From positions 6,882,001 through 6,946,000 of the forward strand of contig JAPFFF010000002.1 in the NCBI GenBank assembly GCA_039105265.1: a stretch of DNA of 64,000 bases. Direction: 5' to 3'. The notes under the pieces are model-generated. The model did no database searches, had not been told where the DNA came from, and worked only from the letters and a program-made list of their open reading frames with translations. Both the position numbers and the translations under genes were made by a program. Each line of letters begins with the position of its first letter. Position 1 is the stretch's first letter. The stretch comes from Tritrichomonas musculus (taxonomy: Eukaryota > Parabasalia > Tritrichomonadida > Tritrichomonadidae). Shown one piece after another: positions 51,801-61,755 of the stretch.

Positions 51801-54059
51801 GATTATGAAGAGTATTTGATTGATTCAAAGAGGTTTGCAACACGTTGGGATTATTTGTTATCATACAATGACAATGATGTTGAAATGATGATTAAACCTA
51901 TTGACAACCTTATTCAAATGAATGCTGAATATAAAATTGATTTGATTAGCAATCTTTCATTGTCAAAGAACGCATCATGTATCAAATATGCTCTTGCTTA
52001 CAAAGATTTCAACCCGAAGAATGATTATGAAATCATCAATAAATCAAATACATTTAAACCAACAATGAAATGGTGGTCAAATAAATGTGATAACTATCGA
52101 AAACAAGATGAAAAACATAATTTTTGCTTGCAAAAAGGAGATTCATCGACCCAGAAGCTGCGAATACTCGCTGCCTCCGACGAACGGAGGACGAAAGAAA
52201 ATCAACGTGATATATCAAAATGTGTTAGTGAAAAGGATTTTGATGCTTTCATGAAATTGTACAATTCAAATGAAACAGGTAAATGCCATTTGTGTGGTGA
52301 ACACTTTACTCATACCAACAAACCAACACTTGACCGAATAGATAATAATAAAGGACATCAGATTGATAACTGTTTGTTGGCTTGTGCTGAATGTAATCGT
52401 TTACGACAAAGAGATGATGACAAGATAACAAGAACCAAAATACAATTGAAGAAATTTTGCAAGCTCCATCATTTACCAACACTCATAACTGATGAAAAAG
52501 AATACTACAACTTGAGAGAGAACATAACAGGAGGTTTATCAAATGTACTTCATCGAGTGAACATTAGAGGTCAAACATTAATCAATAAACTCAAATATGA
52601 TGCTGTCAATGACAGAATCATTAGCTATGACACTTCAAACATAGTTTCACACGTTGCTGGTATTGATTTCAATTCATTGTATCCCTCATCATTCAGTTCA
52701 GTAAAACATTCATTCAATCCTTATCACGGAGGAATCATGTACATGCCTGGTTCATTTATAAAACGATTTGATGTTTATGATGAACAAGGAAACAAGAATG
52801 AAAAGGTTCTTAATACTGCAATGAATATCATTCAATCAAAGAAGCGATTTGATGCAAACCCTGAGTTTATATTCAAAGCTGAAGTCAAATTAAGATGCCC
52901 AAAGAATAAAATCAATGATTTGATTAACTTTCCCCCTGTGTTTAGAAATATCAATATAATGAATGATGAACAAACGATAGGAAGTTATATGTACAAATAT
53001 ATGAAAGACAATAAACTGAATTCAGCCGATAAAGAAACAAGAAAGCTGACAATGTTGCTTGATACATGCGGAACATTTATGACGTTCTCGAATTACCTTT
53101 TATGGTTTTTAATTGATCACGGACTTATTGTTGATGACATTAAGAGCTTGAGTTTATACGAGGCTCATGACGGATTCAATCAATTTGTTTGTGAGTTTAT
53201 GAAGAAGCGTCAAGATATATTGTCGGGAAAGGCACACGGAAACGAAAAGTTTTACAAGATTAGCATGAACGGATCTTACGGATATGACGGTATGAATTCA
53301 GAGAACTTTAATAAAGTCAGAATTGTTGATAAAAATAAAGCCTTTCAATTGATAGCATCCGATACATATCGTAATGGATGTAAACTGTCAAATGATTGCT
53401 ATTTGATACAATCACAACCTCATTCATTCAAATGTAATACATGTCTTCAGGAATCATTTTGGACATTAGACAATGCGAAATACTGGTATTTGACTTTCCT
53501 TTATGACTTTCTTTACAAATGCATTGACATGAATAAGATTCATTTCAACTCGGTCGATACAGATAGTCTGTACATGTCTATAGCTGGTGATATGAATAAA
53601 CCGATTGACCAGTTGTTTGATTACGTCATCAAAGACAAATCATTTTATGATAAACACATTTATAGCTTTATGCCAAACCCAGCAATCAATGATGTATATG
53701 ATGAGAAAAAGATTCTCGGATGTTGTGTTGAGAAGTTCGGAGCAAATCAAGTTGCTTTATGCGCTAAATGTTATACGATTTGGTCAGATGACAAAACAAT
53801 TTCATTAAAGCTCAAAGGCATATCATTGAAGAAGAACAACATCAAATCAAGTGATTATAAAGATGTCATTGAAAAACAAACAATAATGAAAGGCAAAAAC
53901 ATAAACCTTCAAATGAATTCACAACTGATGAGCAAGATAACTGTTATCAAAAATGCTTTAACAGCGGCGCATTCAAAAATGTTAGTATTATCAAATCATT
54001 GTTGTTGTCCTTATGTCAATGGTTTCACTGCAAAGGATTATTTCATTGAGAATCATTAA
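48855..54059 (+). pseudogene. polB: Polinton protein-primed DNA polymerase B, second copy, interrupted by an inserted element
   Basis: A second polymerase gene of the same family as 39620-43984. The same motifs are present: YDFETME, GIDFNSLYPSSF, KISMNGSYGYDG, a DTD motif and the internal Cys/His block (CHLCGEHF, ACAECNRLR). The gene is interrupted by the 583-bp element at 50534-51116. Compared with the first copy it also holds about 20 extra codons (near 52120-52200) with hairpin-forming DNA, which leave the frame open. Divergence between the two copies shows the duplication is much older than the insertion. The copy is most likely inactive. Confidence 0.9.
50534..51116. mobile_element. Inverted-repeat element, family 6, in the second polymerase gene
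   Basis: 583 bp, ends TAGGCTTTTACGCC and GGCGTAAAAGCCTA, flanked by the 8-bp direct repeat CTTGAATG at 50526-50533 and 51117-51124. Inside are a repeated CATGACCCCCTACTCATG block (50728 and 50788) and a palindrome GGCGTGGCGTACGCCACGCC at 50892-50911. No coding capacity. The 8-bp duplication suggests a hAT-like mechanism. Confidence 0.9.
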
Positions 54060-54112
54060 ACAATTAATTTAATGATTTTATTTTAAAAATCAATTTTTTA
54101 TTTTTATTATAA

Positions 54113-54751
54113 ATGAGTCAACCAACTGAACAAACACAAATTGAAAATACTGAAGCTGAATTTGAACCTTTGAAAGGTTTTGAAAGTGATTATGAAATTC
54201 AAACAACTTTCCCTTATAACATCAAGAATAAGAAAACAGGAAAAATAATAGCTGAAGGTGAATACAGACAAAATGTTTATCCGTGTGTAAACCTAAATAA
54301 CAAAATATATTATAAACATATTCTTGTAGCAAAGCAATTTATTGAAAACCCTAATAATCTACCACAAGTCGACCATAAGAATAGAATCAAAACTGATTAT
54401 CATCTTGATAATTTACGATTTGTATCAAGTTCAGAGAATAATAAAAATAAATCAAATTATAAAGGTATTCAATATGAATTCATTGATGATATACCTGATG
54501 ATGCAATTGTTATTGATTTCTATGAAACAAAGACAGAAAGGAAAGAATTTGAAGAAAACATGTATTATTATTACCATGATGATACTAATAATGAAGACAT
54601 TTTTTATGCAAAGATTACTGATAATATTTATAAAATTCTTCATATCAATACAAATAAATCAGGAAATGAATTTATTTCAATGAACGATATAAATAATCAA
54701 AAAGTTAGCGTATATATTAATAGATTCAAACATCAACATGATTTGATTTGA
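54113..54751 (+). CDS. NUMOD4/HNH-type endonuclease in the Polinton, 212 aa
   Basis: The NUMOD4-like part is FEPLKGFESDYEIQTTFPYN. The HNH part reads YKHILVAKQFIENPNNLPQV, DHKNRIKTDYHLDNLRFVSS and SENNKNKS, with the Asp-His and Asn residues kept. The C-terminal domain (GIQYEFIDDIPDDAIVIDFY, IYKILHINTNKSGNEFISMN) matches that of the protein at 32354-33178, which has an extra coiled coil and acidic linker. Such nucleases often travel as selfish genes inside viruses and mobile elements. Confidence 0.85.
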   Translation: MSQPTEQTQIENTEAEFEPLKGFESDYEIQTTFPYNIKNKKTGKIIAEGEYRQNVYPCVNLNNKIYYKHILVAKQFIENPNNLPQVDHKNRIKTDYHLDNLRFVSSSENNKNKSNYKGIQYEFIDDIPDDAIVIDFYETKTERKEFEENMYYYYHDDTNNEDIFYAKITDNIYKILHINTNKSGNEFISMNDINNQKVSVYINRFKHQHDLI

Positions 54752-54752
54752 T

Positions 54753-57700
54753 TTACTCTTTGAATACAGATAATGTTCTTTCATCAATGATACTTGTAAT
54801 GATTCCAACAGTCATGCGTTTTATTTTTGATGTTATCGCTGTCTCTCCTGAAAGAACTTTCAGTTTATTGTCTTCATTATCTATAAACACTTCATCCCCG
54901 ATTGAATAACATGATGAATCATTGACTTTCACAAGATAATCACCATGACTTGCAAATGTTATACATTTATTTTTGTCATCGATTCTGACACATATACCGA
55001 CATACTCTTTCCATGTTCCTGAAGTCTTGACACTACAAATACAATCAGTTGTATCATCAGCTGTTGATGGTATCCATTCATCATCAACATGTTTGTAAAC
55101 CTTACCTGTCATATACACCGGAGAACCTATGACGAAATCACTAACAGAGTTCATTGATGATTCAATCGGTGAGTAATGTGTGATTGTATTTGAACCGTTT
55201 GATGTTATCTTACCGTTAACAAATAAATTAGAACCAATTATTGTATTTCTTCCTGATGTAGAAAATTCATAAGAAAATATGTTTGAATTATCAAATATTA
55301 CTCTATAATAAGCTAAATTACCTTGATTATAATATTGTATTTTTGCACATTTTGCTGAATTAAGACCAAGAATTATGTTCGATTCACATAAATTTGGATT
55401 TTCTTGATAAACAAGTAATCCATTAGGTTCTTTACTTCCTATTTCTAATTTACTATAAAATAATACAATATTATTATAAAAAGTTGTATTTGTTGTATTC
55501 CAATTTATAAGATTTTCATTACCAACAACTCCTAAAGCTCCTGAATTATCGAAAAAGCTTAATGTTGCGGCTTCATTTTCAGTTGAACTTCTCCCAAATA
55601 TTAATGAATTTGTTAATGTTGAATCTGTAGCATTTTCAGCTAATATTGACAATGTACCTGTAATAGTTGAATCACCTTCTTTTAAAACACATCGTTCATC
55701 ACAAGAATCCAAAGACACCTGAAGAGCTTCATTAGCCATAATATTTGTTAAAAACATTGATGCTTTAGCTGATAATGGTTTATCATCATTATCCATCATT
55801 TTCTGAATGACTTCTTCTGGTAATTGTTCCTTTGGGTTCAATTGCAACTCACTATTTTTGAGAATATATTCATTTAAATCTTTATGAAGTAATAGTTTAT
55901 CTTCAGGAATAACTTTAAATGCAGAGTCAATGATTACAGAACCAATAGCGGGAATTCCAGAATGTACACCGTAAAGAATTCCATTGATATCATCCCAAGC
56001 AATCACGACATCTGGTTCTCTACTGAGATACATTATGTGCCAATTATAATTACCTGGATAATCAACGGAATCAATGCTCTTATTGATTTCATCGGTTTTG
56101 AATATGATATCAATATCTTGAATTACTTCAGGTAAATTAGCTTGTGAAAGCATCTTACCAACCAATTTACTACCTTCACAGAATTCAATATGAGCGGTTT
56201 GTTTAGCTTCTATATCACCAGAATCAATGATTTCATCTTTATATTCAACTGTTAATGGAATATATTTTGCAGAATATGTCAAATCGTTTTTCTTTCGATA
56301 TTCACCAAGATTATTATCACATTCACTTTTCAATGCATATTTGCCTTCAGCGACTGTTTTCGTTTCATACTTATCTAATTCATAAGCCAATTCATCTTCA
56401 TCGACGAACTTCTCATCAGCCTGGGCACTAGTATAATACGGTGTCAGGTCAACTGGTTCAGGTAATTCACTCTTCAAAGCATAATTAGATTGAATAAAAT
56501 CTATGGTTGGAATCATTGAAATATCATCGTATAAAACATAAAACTCTGTAAAATTCGTTGGAGGAACAGAACCAACACCTTCAATCTTACCATTATAGTA
56601 AACCCGAAACCAACAACTTGAAGATACTTCACTTTGAAAATCAATTGAATCTTCCCTCGAAATATTCGTTTTCCATGTATAATACCCTGATGGATAAGAT
56701 GATGAACAAGCTACATAAATACCATCTCGCTTTGCAATCTCCATAAATTTTGAATCCTTAGATAAACGACAATTAACGACTTGACCTGTGTTATCAACTT
56801 CAAAATTAATGCTAACTTCCATTTTTCCTGTATGTCTAGCTACATCATTTTTGGAAACATATTGTTCAGCACAATTATTTAAAACCATAGCAGCAGATTC
56901 ACTAGCAGCAAAAGCTGTTAAAACATATGATGCTTGTGCTGATAGTGGTTTATCATCATTCATCAATTTCTGTTGAACTTCTTCTGTTGGTTCTTCATTC
57001 GGATTCAATTGTAGTTCATTATTTTTGAGTACTTCTGGTATATCCGTCTTCAATGCATATACATTTAATTGAGTGCTTAGGTCATCTTTGCTGACATATT
57101 TTTTATTTGTATAATCTATGGTCGGGATTGATGAGTTATCCATTATATAAAACTCTATAATATCAGTTGGAGGTGCCCAGCTACTGCTATTACTTATAAA
57201 GTGATCATAATTGTCTGAACTGGTTGCGTAATAGATACAAATTCCTTTGTAGTTTACATTTTTTGCAGTACCAGATAATTTATATTCAACACAAGCATCA
57301 GTTTCACGCGAAAACACATAATATCCGTCAGTATAATCACTCGTTTTTTCGAAATAGATATATATGCCTAAATCACGAGCTTTAGTAAGAAATTCAGAGT
57401 CTTTTGTAAGATTATGACTGACAGTGCCTGTTTCAAATCTCAAGTTATTAAATCCATCAATTTTACTAGAATCACTGTATAAATTATCTTTCGTTAAACA
57501 GTTTCCGAGGTCATTTTTTAATTCAGCTAATTTATTTTCAACGTCGTCTGATAAAACATACTTATCTAATTCATAAGCCAATTCATCCTCATCAACAAAC
57601 TTCTCATCAGCTTGTGCACTAGTATAATACGGTGTCAAGTCAACTGGTTCTGGTATATCTGTCTTCAATGCATAATTCGTTATATCAATTGGTTCGGGTA

Positions 57701-57926
57701 TATCAGTTGATAAAGCATAATTGTTGATAACATAATCACGCAATCCGTTAACAGCTTCATTCAATTGTTCCTTAGTGATTCCATTTCCGTTTGAAATCCC
57801 TACGTTTCCGTTCGATGTATCACCTTTGATAACATAATTATCGACATATCTTTTAATGTATTCGTTAATCAATCCGTCAATAGTATTTGTTTTTGTTATG
57901 TGTCCGCTCTGCTCAATCGTAAACAT
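54753..57926 (-). CDS. Large fibre-like Polinton protein, 1057 aa
   Basis: A long repetitive protein. The block EPVDLTPYYTSAQADEKFVD plus EDELAYELDKY occurs twice (near residues 90-120 and 490-530), ALKTDIPEP-type units several times, and a longer block (ELQLNPNEEPTEEVQQKL / ELQLNPKEQLPEEVIQKM, then KPLSAxAS) twice. The final 145 residues match the 370-residue protein at 44428-45540. This is the design of trimeric fibres or spikes that contact the host surface. Whether it sits on a capsid is inference. It is convergent with the HNH gene, one base apart. Confidence 0.72.
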   Translation of the reverse strand: MFTIEQSGHITKTNTIDGLINEYIKRYVDNYVIKGDTSNGNVGISNGNGITKEQLNEAVNGLRDYVINNYALSTDIPEPIDITNYALKTDIPEPVDLTPYYTSAQADEKFVDEDELAYELDKYVLSDDVENKLAELKNDLGNCLTKDNLYSDSSKIDGFNNLRFETGTVSHNLTKDSEFLTKARDLGIYIYFEKTSDYTDGYYVFSRETDACVEYKLSGTAKNVNYKGICIYYATSSDNYDHFISNSSSWAPPTDIIEFYIMDNSSIPTIDYTNKKYVSKDDLSTQLNVYALKTDIPEVLKNNELQLNPNEEPTEEVQQKLMNDDKPLSAQASYVLTAFAASESAAMVLNNCAEQYVSKNDVARHTGKMEVSINFEVDNTGQVVNCRLSKDSKFMEIAKRDGIYVACSSSYPSGYYTWKTNISREDSIDFQSEVSSSCWFRVYYNGKIEGVGSVPPTNFTEFYVLYDDISMIPTIDFIQSNYALKSELPEPVDLTPYYTSAQADEKFVDEDELAYELDKYETKTVAEGKYALKSECDNNLGEYRKKNDLTYSAKYIPLTVEYKDEIIDSGDIEAKQTAHIEFCEGSKLVGKMLSQANLPEVIQDIDIIFKTDEINKSIDSVDYPGNYNWHIMYLSREPDVVIAWDDINGILYGVHSGIPAIGSVIIDSAFKVIPEDKLLLHKDLNEYILKNSELQLNPKEQLPEEVIQKMMDNDDKPLSAKASMFLTNIMANEALQVSLDSCDERCVLKEGDSTITGTLSILAENATDSTLTNSLIFGRSSTENEAATLSFFDNSGALGVVGNENLINWNTTNTTFYNNIVLFYSKLEIGSKEPNGLLVYQENPNLCESNIILGLNSAKCAKIQYYNQGNLAYYRVIFDNSNIFSYEFSTSGRNTIIGSNLFVNGKITSNGSNTITHYSPIESSMNSVSDFVIGSPVYMTGKVYKHVDDEWIPSTADDTTDCICSVKTSGTWKEYVGICVRIDDKNKCITFASHGDYLVKVNDSSCYSIGDEVFIDNEDNKLKVLSGETAITSKIKRMTVGIITSIIDERTLSVFKE

Positions 57927-57948
57927 TCAATTTATTAGAAACTAAACA

Positions 57949-60243
57949 ATGTCAAAACAAGATAAAAATAATTCATCTGATAGCTTTGAATTAGATTTAA
58001 GTAATATTGATGATGAAACTATATTTGATAGTGAGGTATCTAAACCTGATGATGATGAAGAACTAGAGGACCCGATAGATTATTTTAAGAACACGTTTCT
58101 CAGTACATACAAACTAGAACACCCCAATGATTTAATTAATTTGTTGTATCAAATACAAAACAATGAATATACAGGAAGAAGTGTGGGAAAGATTCGTGAA
58201 ATGAAAGTCAAGTTTCGTCGATTTGTTTCATTGATGAACAAAATCAATGCAGGTATTAAAAGTAAAGGCAATCGATTCCTTAGTTTAAAAGAGTACACAA
58301 CAGATAAAAAAAGTCTTGATATCATTATCAATTACTTCAATATTGTTGTCAATGATGATTTGAATTATAGTTCTGATGGTTTTCGTTCATCACCCATCAA
58401 ACCACCGAGAAAGAGTCAAACACCACAAACCAACAAAGGAAGAAGAAAGAGAACAAGCATACATGAACCAACACTTGATACTAATAAACGAAGAACACCA
58501 AGAAGAAAACGCATAACTCCGAGTGATTCTGATGAAAATGACTCGACAATACAATTGCCTAAAGACAGTGAAGATTCATTACTTAATATAACATTAAGCG
58601 AATCAGATTCTGAGTCATTAATATTGAAAAACGATGATTTATCTGATTCTTTTATTGAACCATCAAAGGAACACAATAAAAATAATTTTTCAACTAATAA
58701 AATGGCAGACGACAACAACAATAATAACGGACCTCTTCAATCATTATATGATGATGAATTAGATGATTGGCAAGATGATAATGAAGCAGCAACCGAAGCA
58801 TACAGATATGCAAGAACACCTGCAAAACAACCATACAGATATGAAGATAATGAAGAAGAAGCACAAGAAATTAAATCACCTTTTGCAAGGAAATACAAAG
58901 GATATGCAGAAGATAACAAAGCAGATGATGAAATACTTGATGAATTAATAAGAAATGCAAAGCAACCCTCAAAGAATACTCGCGGACGTCGTGATAAAAA
59001 AGATATGCCTCTTGTTAACTCAACATTAAAGGATTCATTTGACAAGCTTGAAATACCTCGGGTTGGTGGTAATATATCCTATTACAGAGATAAATTTATT
59101 GATATGATTATTAACGGAAACTTCAGAATCAAATACATTCCGAATGCAGCTTGTCGTGATACAGCTATTGAATACTGTAAGAATTCAGTTGATAAAGACG
59201 GTAAACCAAGATATCGTTTATTACCAGAAAATGCCAAAGACCCGTTAGGAAACTCAATAACAGACTTGAACGGTGATAAAGTTGATGATGTTGTTTTAAT
59301 TGATAGGAACGGTAATCCTTCAATCATTAACGGATACAAGCTTGTATTTGCTTCTCCTTACAAGAAAGTTTGGAAATCTGTTATTAAAACAAAACAAGAA
59401 AGAAAAGAAATGCCGTTCAATAAATGGATTCAATCATTATTTGATAAAGATATCAAGAAAATTGATTGGGATGCTGGTCAATACAAATTAACAAAGGGAA
59501 AAGAAATGCAAGAGCTAGAAAATTATTACGGTCCTATGGGTCTGGGAAAAGCAAGAGTCAGCAAACGTATTACACCAAGTTCTTATTGGTCATCAATCTT
59601 TTCTAAAGTCTGGAAAGTGTATTGGAATGACGAACAATTCTTTGTATTATCTCCTTTGAAGAAACTCATCAATTACCTTGCTGTATCAAATATGTTATTT
59701 GCTTATCTCTTTGATGCTCCTTTCAAAGAACTAATTCAAGACAATAAGTTCAATGGAAAGATATTAACATATGAACAATGGGTATATTGGAAACAACAGA
59801 ACAATAAAGAATATGTTTCAGTATTAGGAAAGAATGTTCAATCATATGTTGAGAAGATTATTGATAAAGCTATTGATATCACATCAGGAGAATTAAAGGC
59901 TGAACCAAGTAATTGGGGTAAACAATTTACTGAATTAATGCATTACATTGATTATGTTGTCTTTGGTGTTGGTTTCAATGTTGATGTAAGTAAGCAAGAA
60001 GGATATAACAGGTTGAAACGAAATGCAGAAGGAATTAAAGAAGCATCGCCAGAAGATATTAAGAACGTTAAAGATAATTTCATTAAACGAATCTCTGCAG
60101 CAATAGAAAGAGATATATATCCAAATTGTGGATACACAGCATTCAAAGCACAACTTAAAGAAAGCAAATTGCAGAACAAAAATAAATATGATAATTTTGC
60201 TGTTAATCTTAAACCATTACATCAAAGAATGAATAATGAATAA
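57949..60243 (+). CDS. Large Polinton protein of unknown function, 764 aa
   Basis: Residues 1-45 are acidic, 45-135 form a helical domain (LINLLYQIQNNEYTGRSVGK, MKVKFRRFVSLMNKINAGIK), 145-385 are disordered and rich in Ser, Arg, Asp and Asn, and the remaining half is globular (MIINGNFRIKYIPNAACRDT, WDAGQYKLTKGKEMQELENY, WSSIFSKVWKVYWNDEQFFV). I do not recognise any domain. A terminal-protein or virion-structural role would suit its size and position, but nothing here proves it. Confidence 0.75.
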   Translation: MSKQDKNNSSDSFELDLSNIDDETIFDSEVSKPDDDEELEDPIDYFKNTFLSTYKLEHPNDLINLLYQIQNNEYTGRSVGKIREMKVKFRRFVSLMNKINAGIKSKGNRFLSLKEYTTDKKSLDIIINYFNIVVNDDLNYSSDGFRSSPIKPPRKSQTPQTNKGRRKRTSIHEPTLDTNKRRTPRRKRITPSDSDENDSTIQLPKDSEDSLLNITLSESDSESLILKNDDLSDSFIEPSKEHNKNNFSTNKMADDNNNNNGPLQSLYDDELDDWQDDNEAATEAYRYARTPAKQPYRYEDNEEEAQEIKSPFARKYKGYAEDNKADDEILDELIRNAKQPSKNTRGRRDKKDMPLVNSTLKDSFDKLEIPRVGGNISYYRDKFIDMIINGNFRIKYIPNAACRDTAIEYCKNSVDKDGKPRYRLLPENAKDPLGNSITDLNGDKVDDVVLIDRNGNPSIINGYKLVFASPYKKVWKSVIKTKQERKEMPFNKWIQSLFDKDIKKIDWDAGQYKLTKGKEMQELENYYGPMGLGKARVSKRITPSSYWSSIFSKVWKVYWNDEQFFVLSPLKKLINYLAVSNMLFAYLFDAPFKELIQDNKFNGKILTYEQWVYWKQQNNKEYVSVLGKNVQSYVEKIIDKAIDITSGELKAEPSNWGKQFTELMHYIDYVVFGVGFNVDVSKQEGYNRLKRNAEGIKEASPEDIKNVKDNFIKRISAAIERDIYPNCGYTAFKAQLKESKLQNKNKYDNFAVNLKPLHQRMNNE

Positions 60244-61362
60244 TTAATTTAAATCAAAACCTCCATTATTGTTATTATTATTATTATTATTTTTGTCATT
60301 TGGGTCTGAAACGATTCTAAAACTATAACGTTTTGTTGATTGTGGTTGTTTCTTCTGGTCTTGCTGATTATCAAGTGAAGTTGACAAGTCTTCAAAAGTA
60401 TCATTATTTATGTTTTGTTGTCGTTCAGAATAATTTGATGTCTTATTAGGATTTGGTGTTTCAAAATAAAAGCCTTGTGATTGATTTTGATTTCTTACAT
60501 GCCAATCGTCTTCAATTTCCATAGGTTCATAGCTTGTTGGATAATTTGGTTTTGTACTTATGGCTGATGCTGAAAAATGAACTTTGTTATCATTTTCTTT
60601 TGATTTATGCTTTCTTGGTGGATTGGGAGTTAATGATTTAATATTTTCTGTTGTTTCATTTGTTGTTGTTTCGTTATCGGGTTTTATATTTGGTTTGAAT
60701 ATAGGATATTCAGTGAATATAGTATCATTTCGAAAACCTAAATGTGCAGGTTTCTTCGGTTTATAATTCGTATTTTGATTTAAATCGTTCATTGTTTGTA
60801 TTCTAATATCATTGGTGTCAGAACCTGGTTCTGTGTTATCATAGAAATCAATTATCGGTATTAAGTTTGGATTATCATAAACGGTGAATGATATATATGT
60901 TTTATTTGCATTAGGATTATAACCTGTATCAGCTGCAGTAATTATATTATTAAATGCATTCATGAATACCTCATAAGTAAAAGCGAAATTTACTCTATTA
61001 AAATAAGCTTCACCATCATATTCTACATAATAATTTGTTATATCTTTAGGTGTGTTATCATTTAATAATACAAATACAGGTTCTTGAAATCCTGGTAGTA
61101 TCTTTCGTATAAATATGTATGACGGACTATAAATTCCATCACCAATTAAATATAACATCCATGCAGGTCTAGTCGTTAATGTTGTACCTTTATAAATACT
61201 TTGAACTTGCCTCGGAAATGTAAAAGTTGATGGAAAAATATAAATTGACCTTGATTCAGTAGTCGTAATCATAGCAAATGCAATCGGTGCTACACCATTA
61301 ATTTTATAATTGCTCATATCAGCCAATTGATTCGGATTTAAATAAAATACATGAGAATCCAT
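60244..61362 (-). CDS. Polinton protein of unknown function, 372 aa
   Basis: The first about 190 residues are beta-rich (MDSHVFYLNPNQLADMSNYK, SIYIFPSTFTFPRQVQSIYK, TYISFTVYDNPNLIPIIDFY); the rest is polar and disordered, ending in an Asn run. A capsid-associated or penton-like protein is conceivable by composition and position near integrase and capsid genes, but I see no diagnostic motif. Confidence 0.68.
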   Translation of the reverse strand: MDSHVFYLNPNQLADMSNYKINGVAPIAFAMITTTESRSIYIFPSTFTFPRQVQSIYKGTTLTTRPAWMLYLIGDGIYSPSYIFIRKILPGFQEPVFVLLNDNTPKDITNYYVEYDGEAYFNRVNFAFTYEVFMNAFNNIITAADTGYNPNANKTYISFTVYDNPNLIPIIDFYDNTEPGSDTNDIRIQTMNDLNQNTNYKPKKPAHLGFRNDTIFTEYPIFKPNIKPDNETTTNETTENIKSLTPNPPRKHKSKENDNKVHFSASAISTKPNYPTSYEPMEIEDDWHVRNQNQSQGFYFETPNPNKTSNYSERQQNINNDTFEDLSTSLDNQQDQKKQPQSTKRYSFRIVSDPNDKNNNNNNNNNGGFDLN

Positions 61363-61374
61363 TTTGAATAGTCA

Positions 61375-61755
61375 TTAATAAATCAAAAGACAACTGAATA
61401 TAAATGATTCAGGTTCAATAACGTTTCCTTTCATGTCTGTGAACCATAAATGATACTCTTTTTTTGTGTTGTTCAGACATTCATATTTACGATATTTCGT
61501 TTGTCGTCTGTTAGCAAGCATAATGAAATGGTCGCAGAAAGGCATGAATTCAACAATATCTGAATGAACCATCAAATCACCAACAATATGTTGATTGACA
61601 ACAGCACCACAATACTGAACAACAATGTACTTCTTGTTGCGACTATAAACGAAATCATCAGGAAGATTAAAATCTTTTGTTTGTGTGTGATAGTATCGTT
61701 TTGTGATTGGCAACTTCGTTGACTCAAGCTTTGCTTGTGATTGTTTAGCTTTCAT
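61375..61755 (-). CDS. Small Polinton protein, 126 aa
   Basis: Basic N-terminus, then a compact alpha/beta domain (KYIVVQYCGAVVNQHIVGDL, FMPFCDHFIMLANRRQTKYR, YHLWFTDMKGNVIEPESFIF). Not recognised. It overlaps the integrase gene by 11 bp on the same strand. Confidence 0.65.
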   Translation of the reverse strand: MKAKQSQAKLESTKLPITKRYYHTQTKDFNLPDDFVYSRNKKYIVVQYCGAVVNQHIVGDLMVHSDIVEFMPFCDHFIMLANRRQTKYRKYECLNNTKKEYHLWFTDMKGNVIEPESFIFSCLLIY

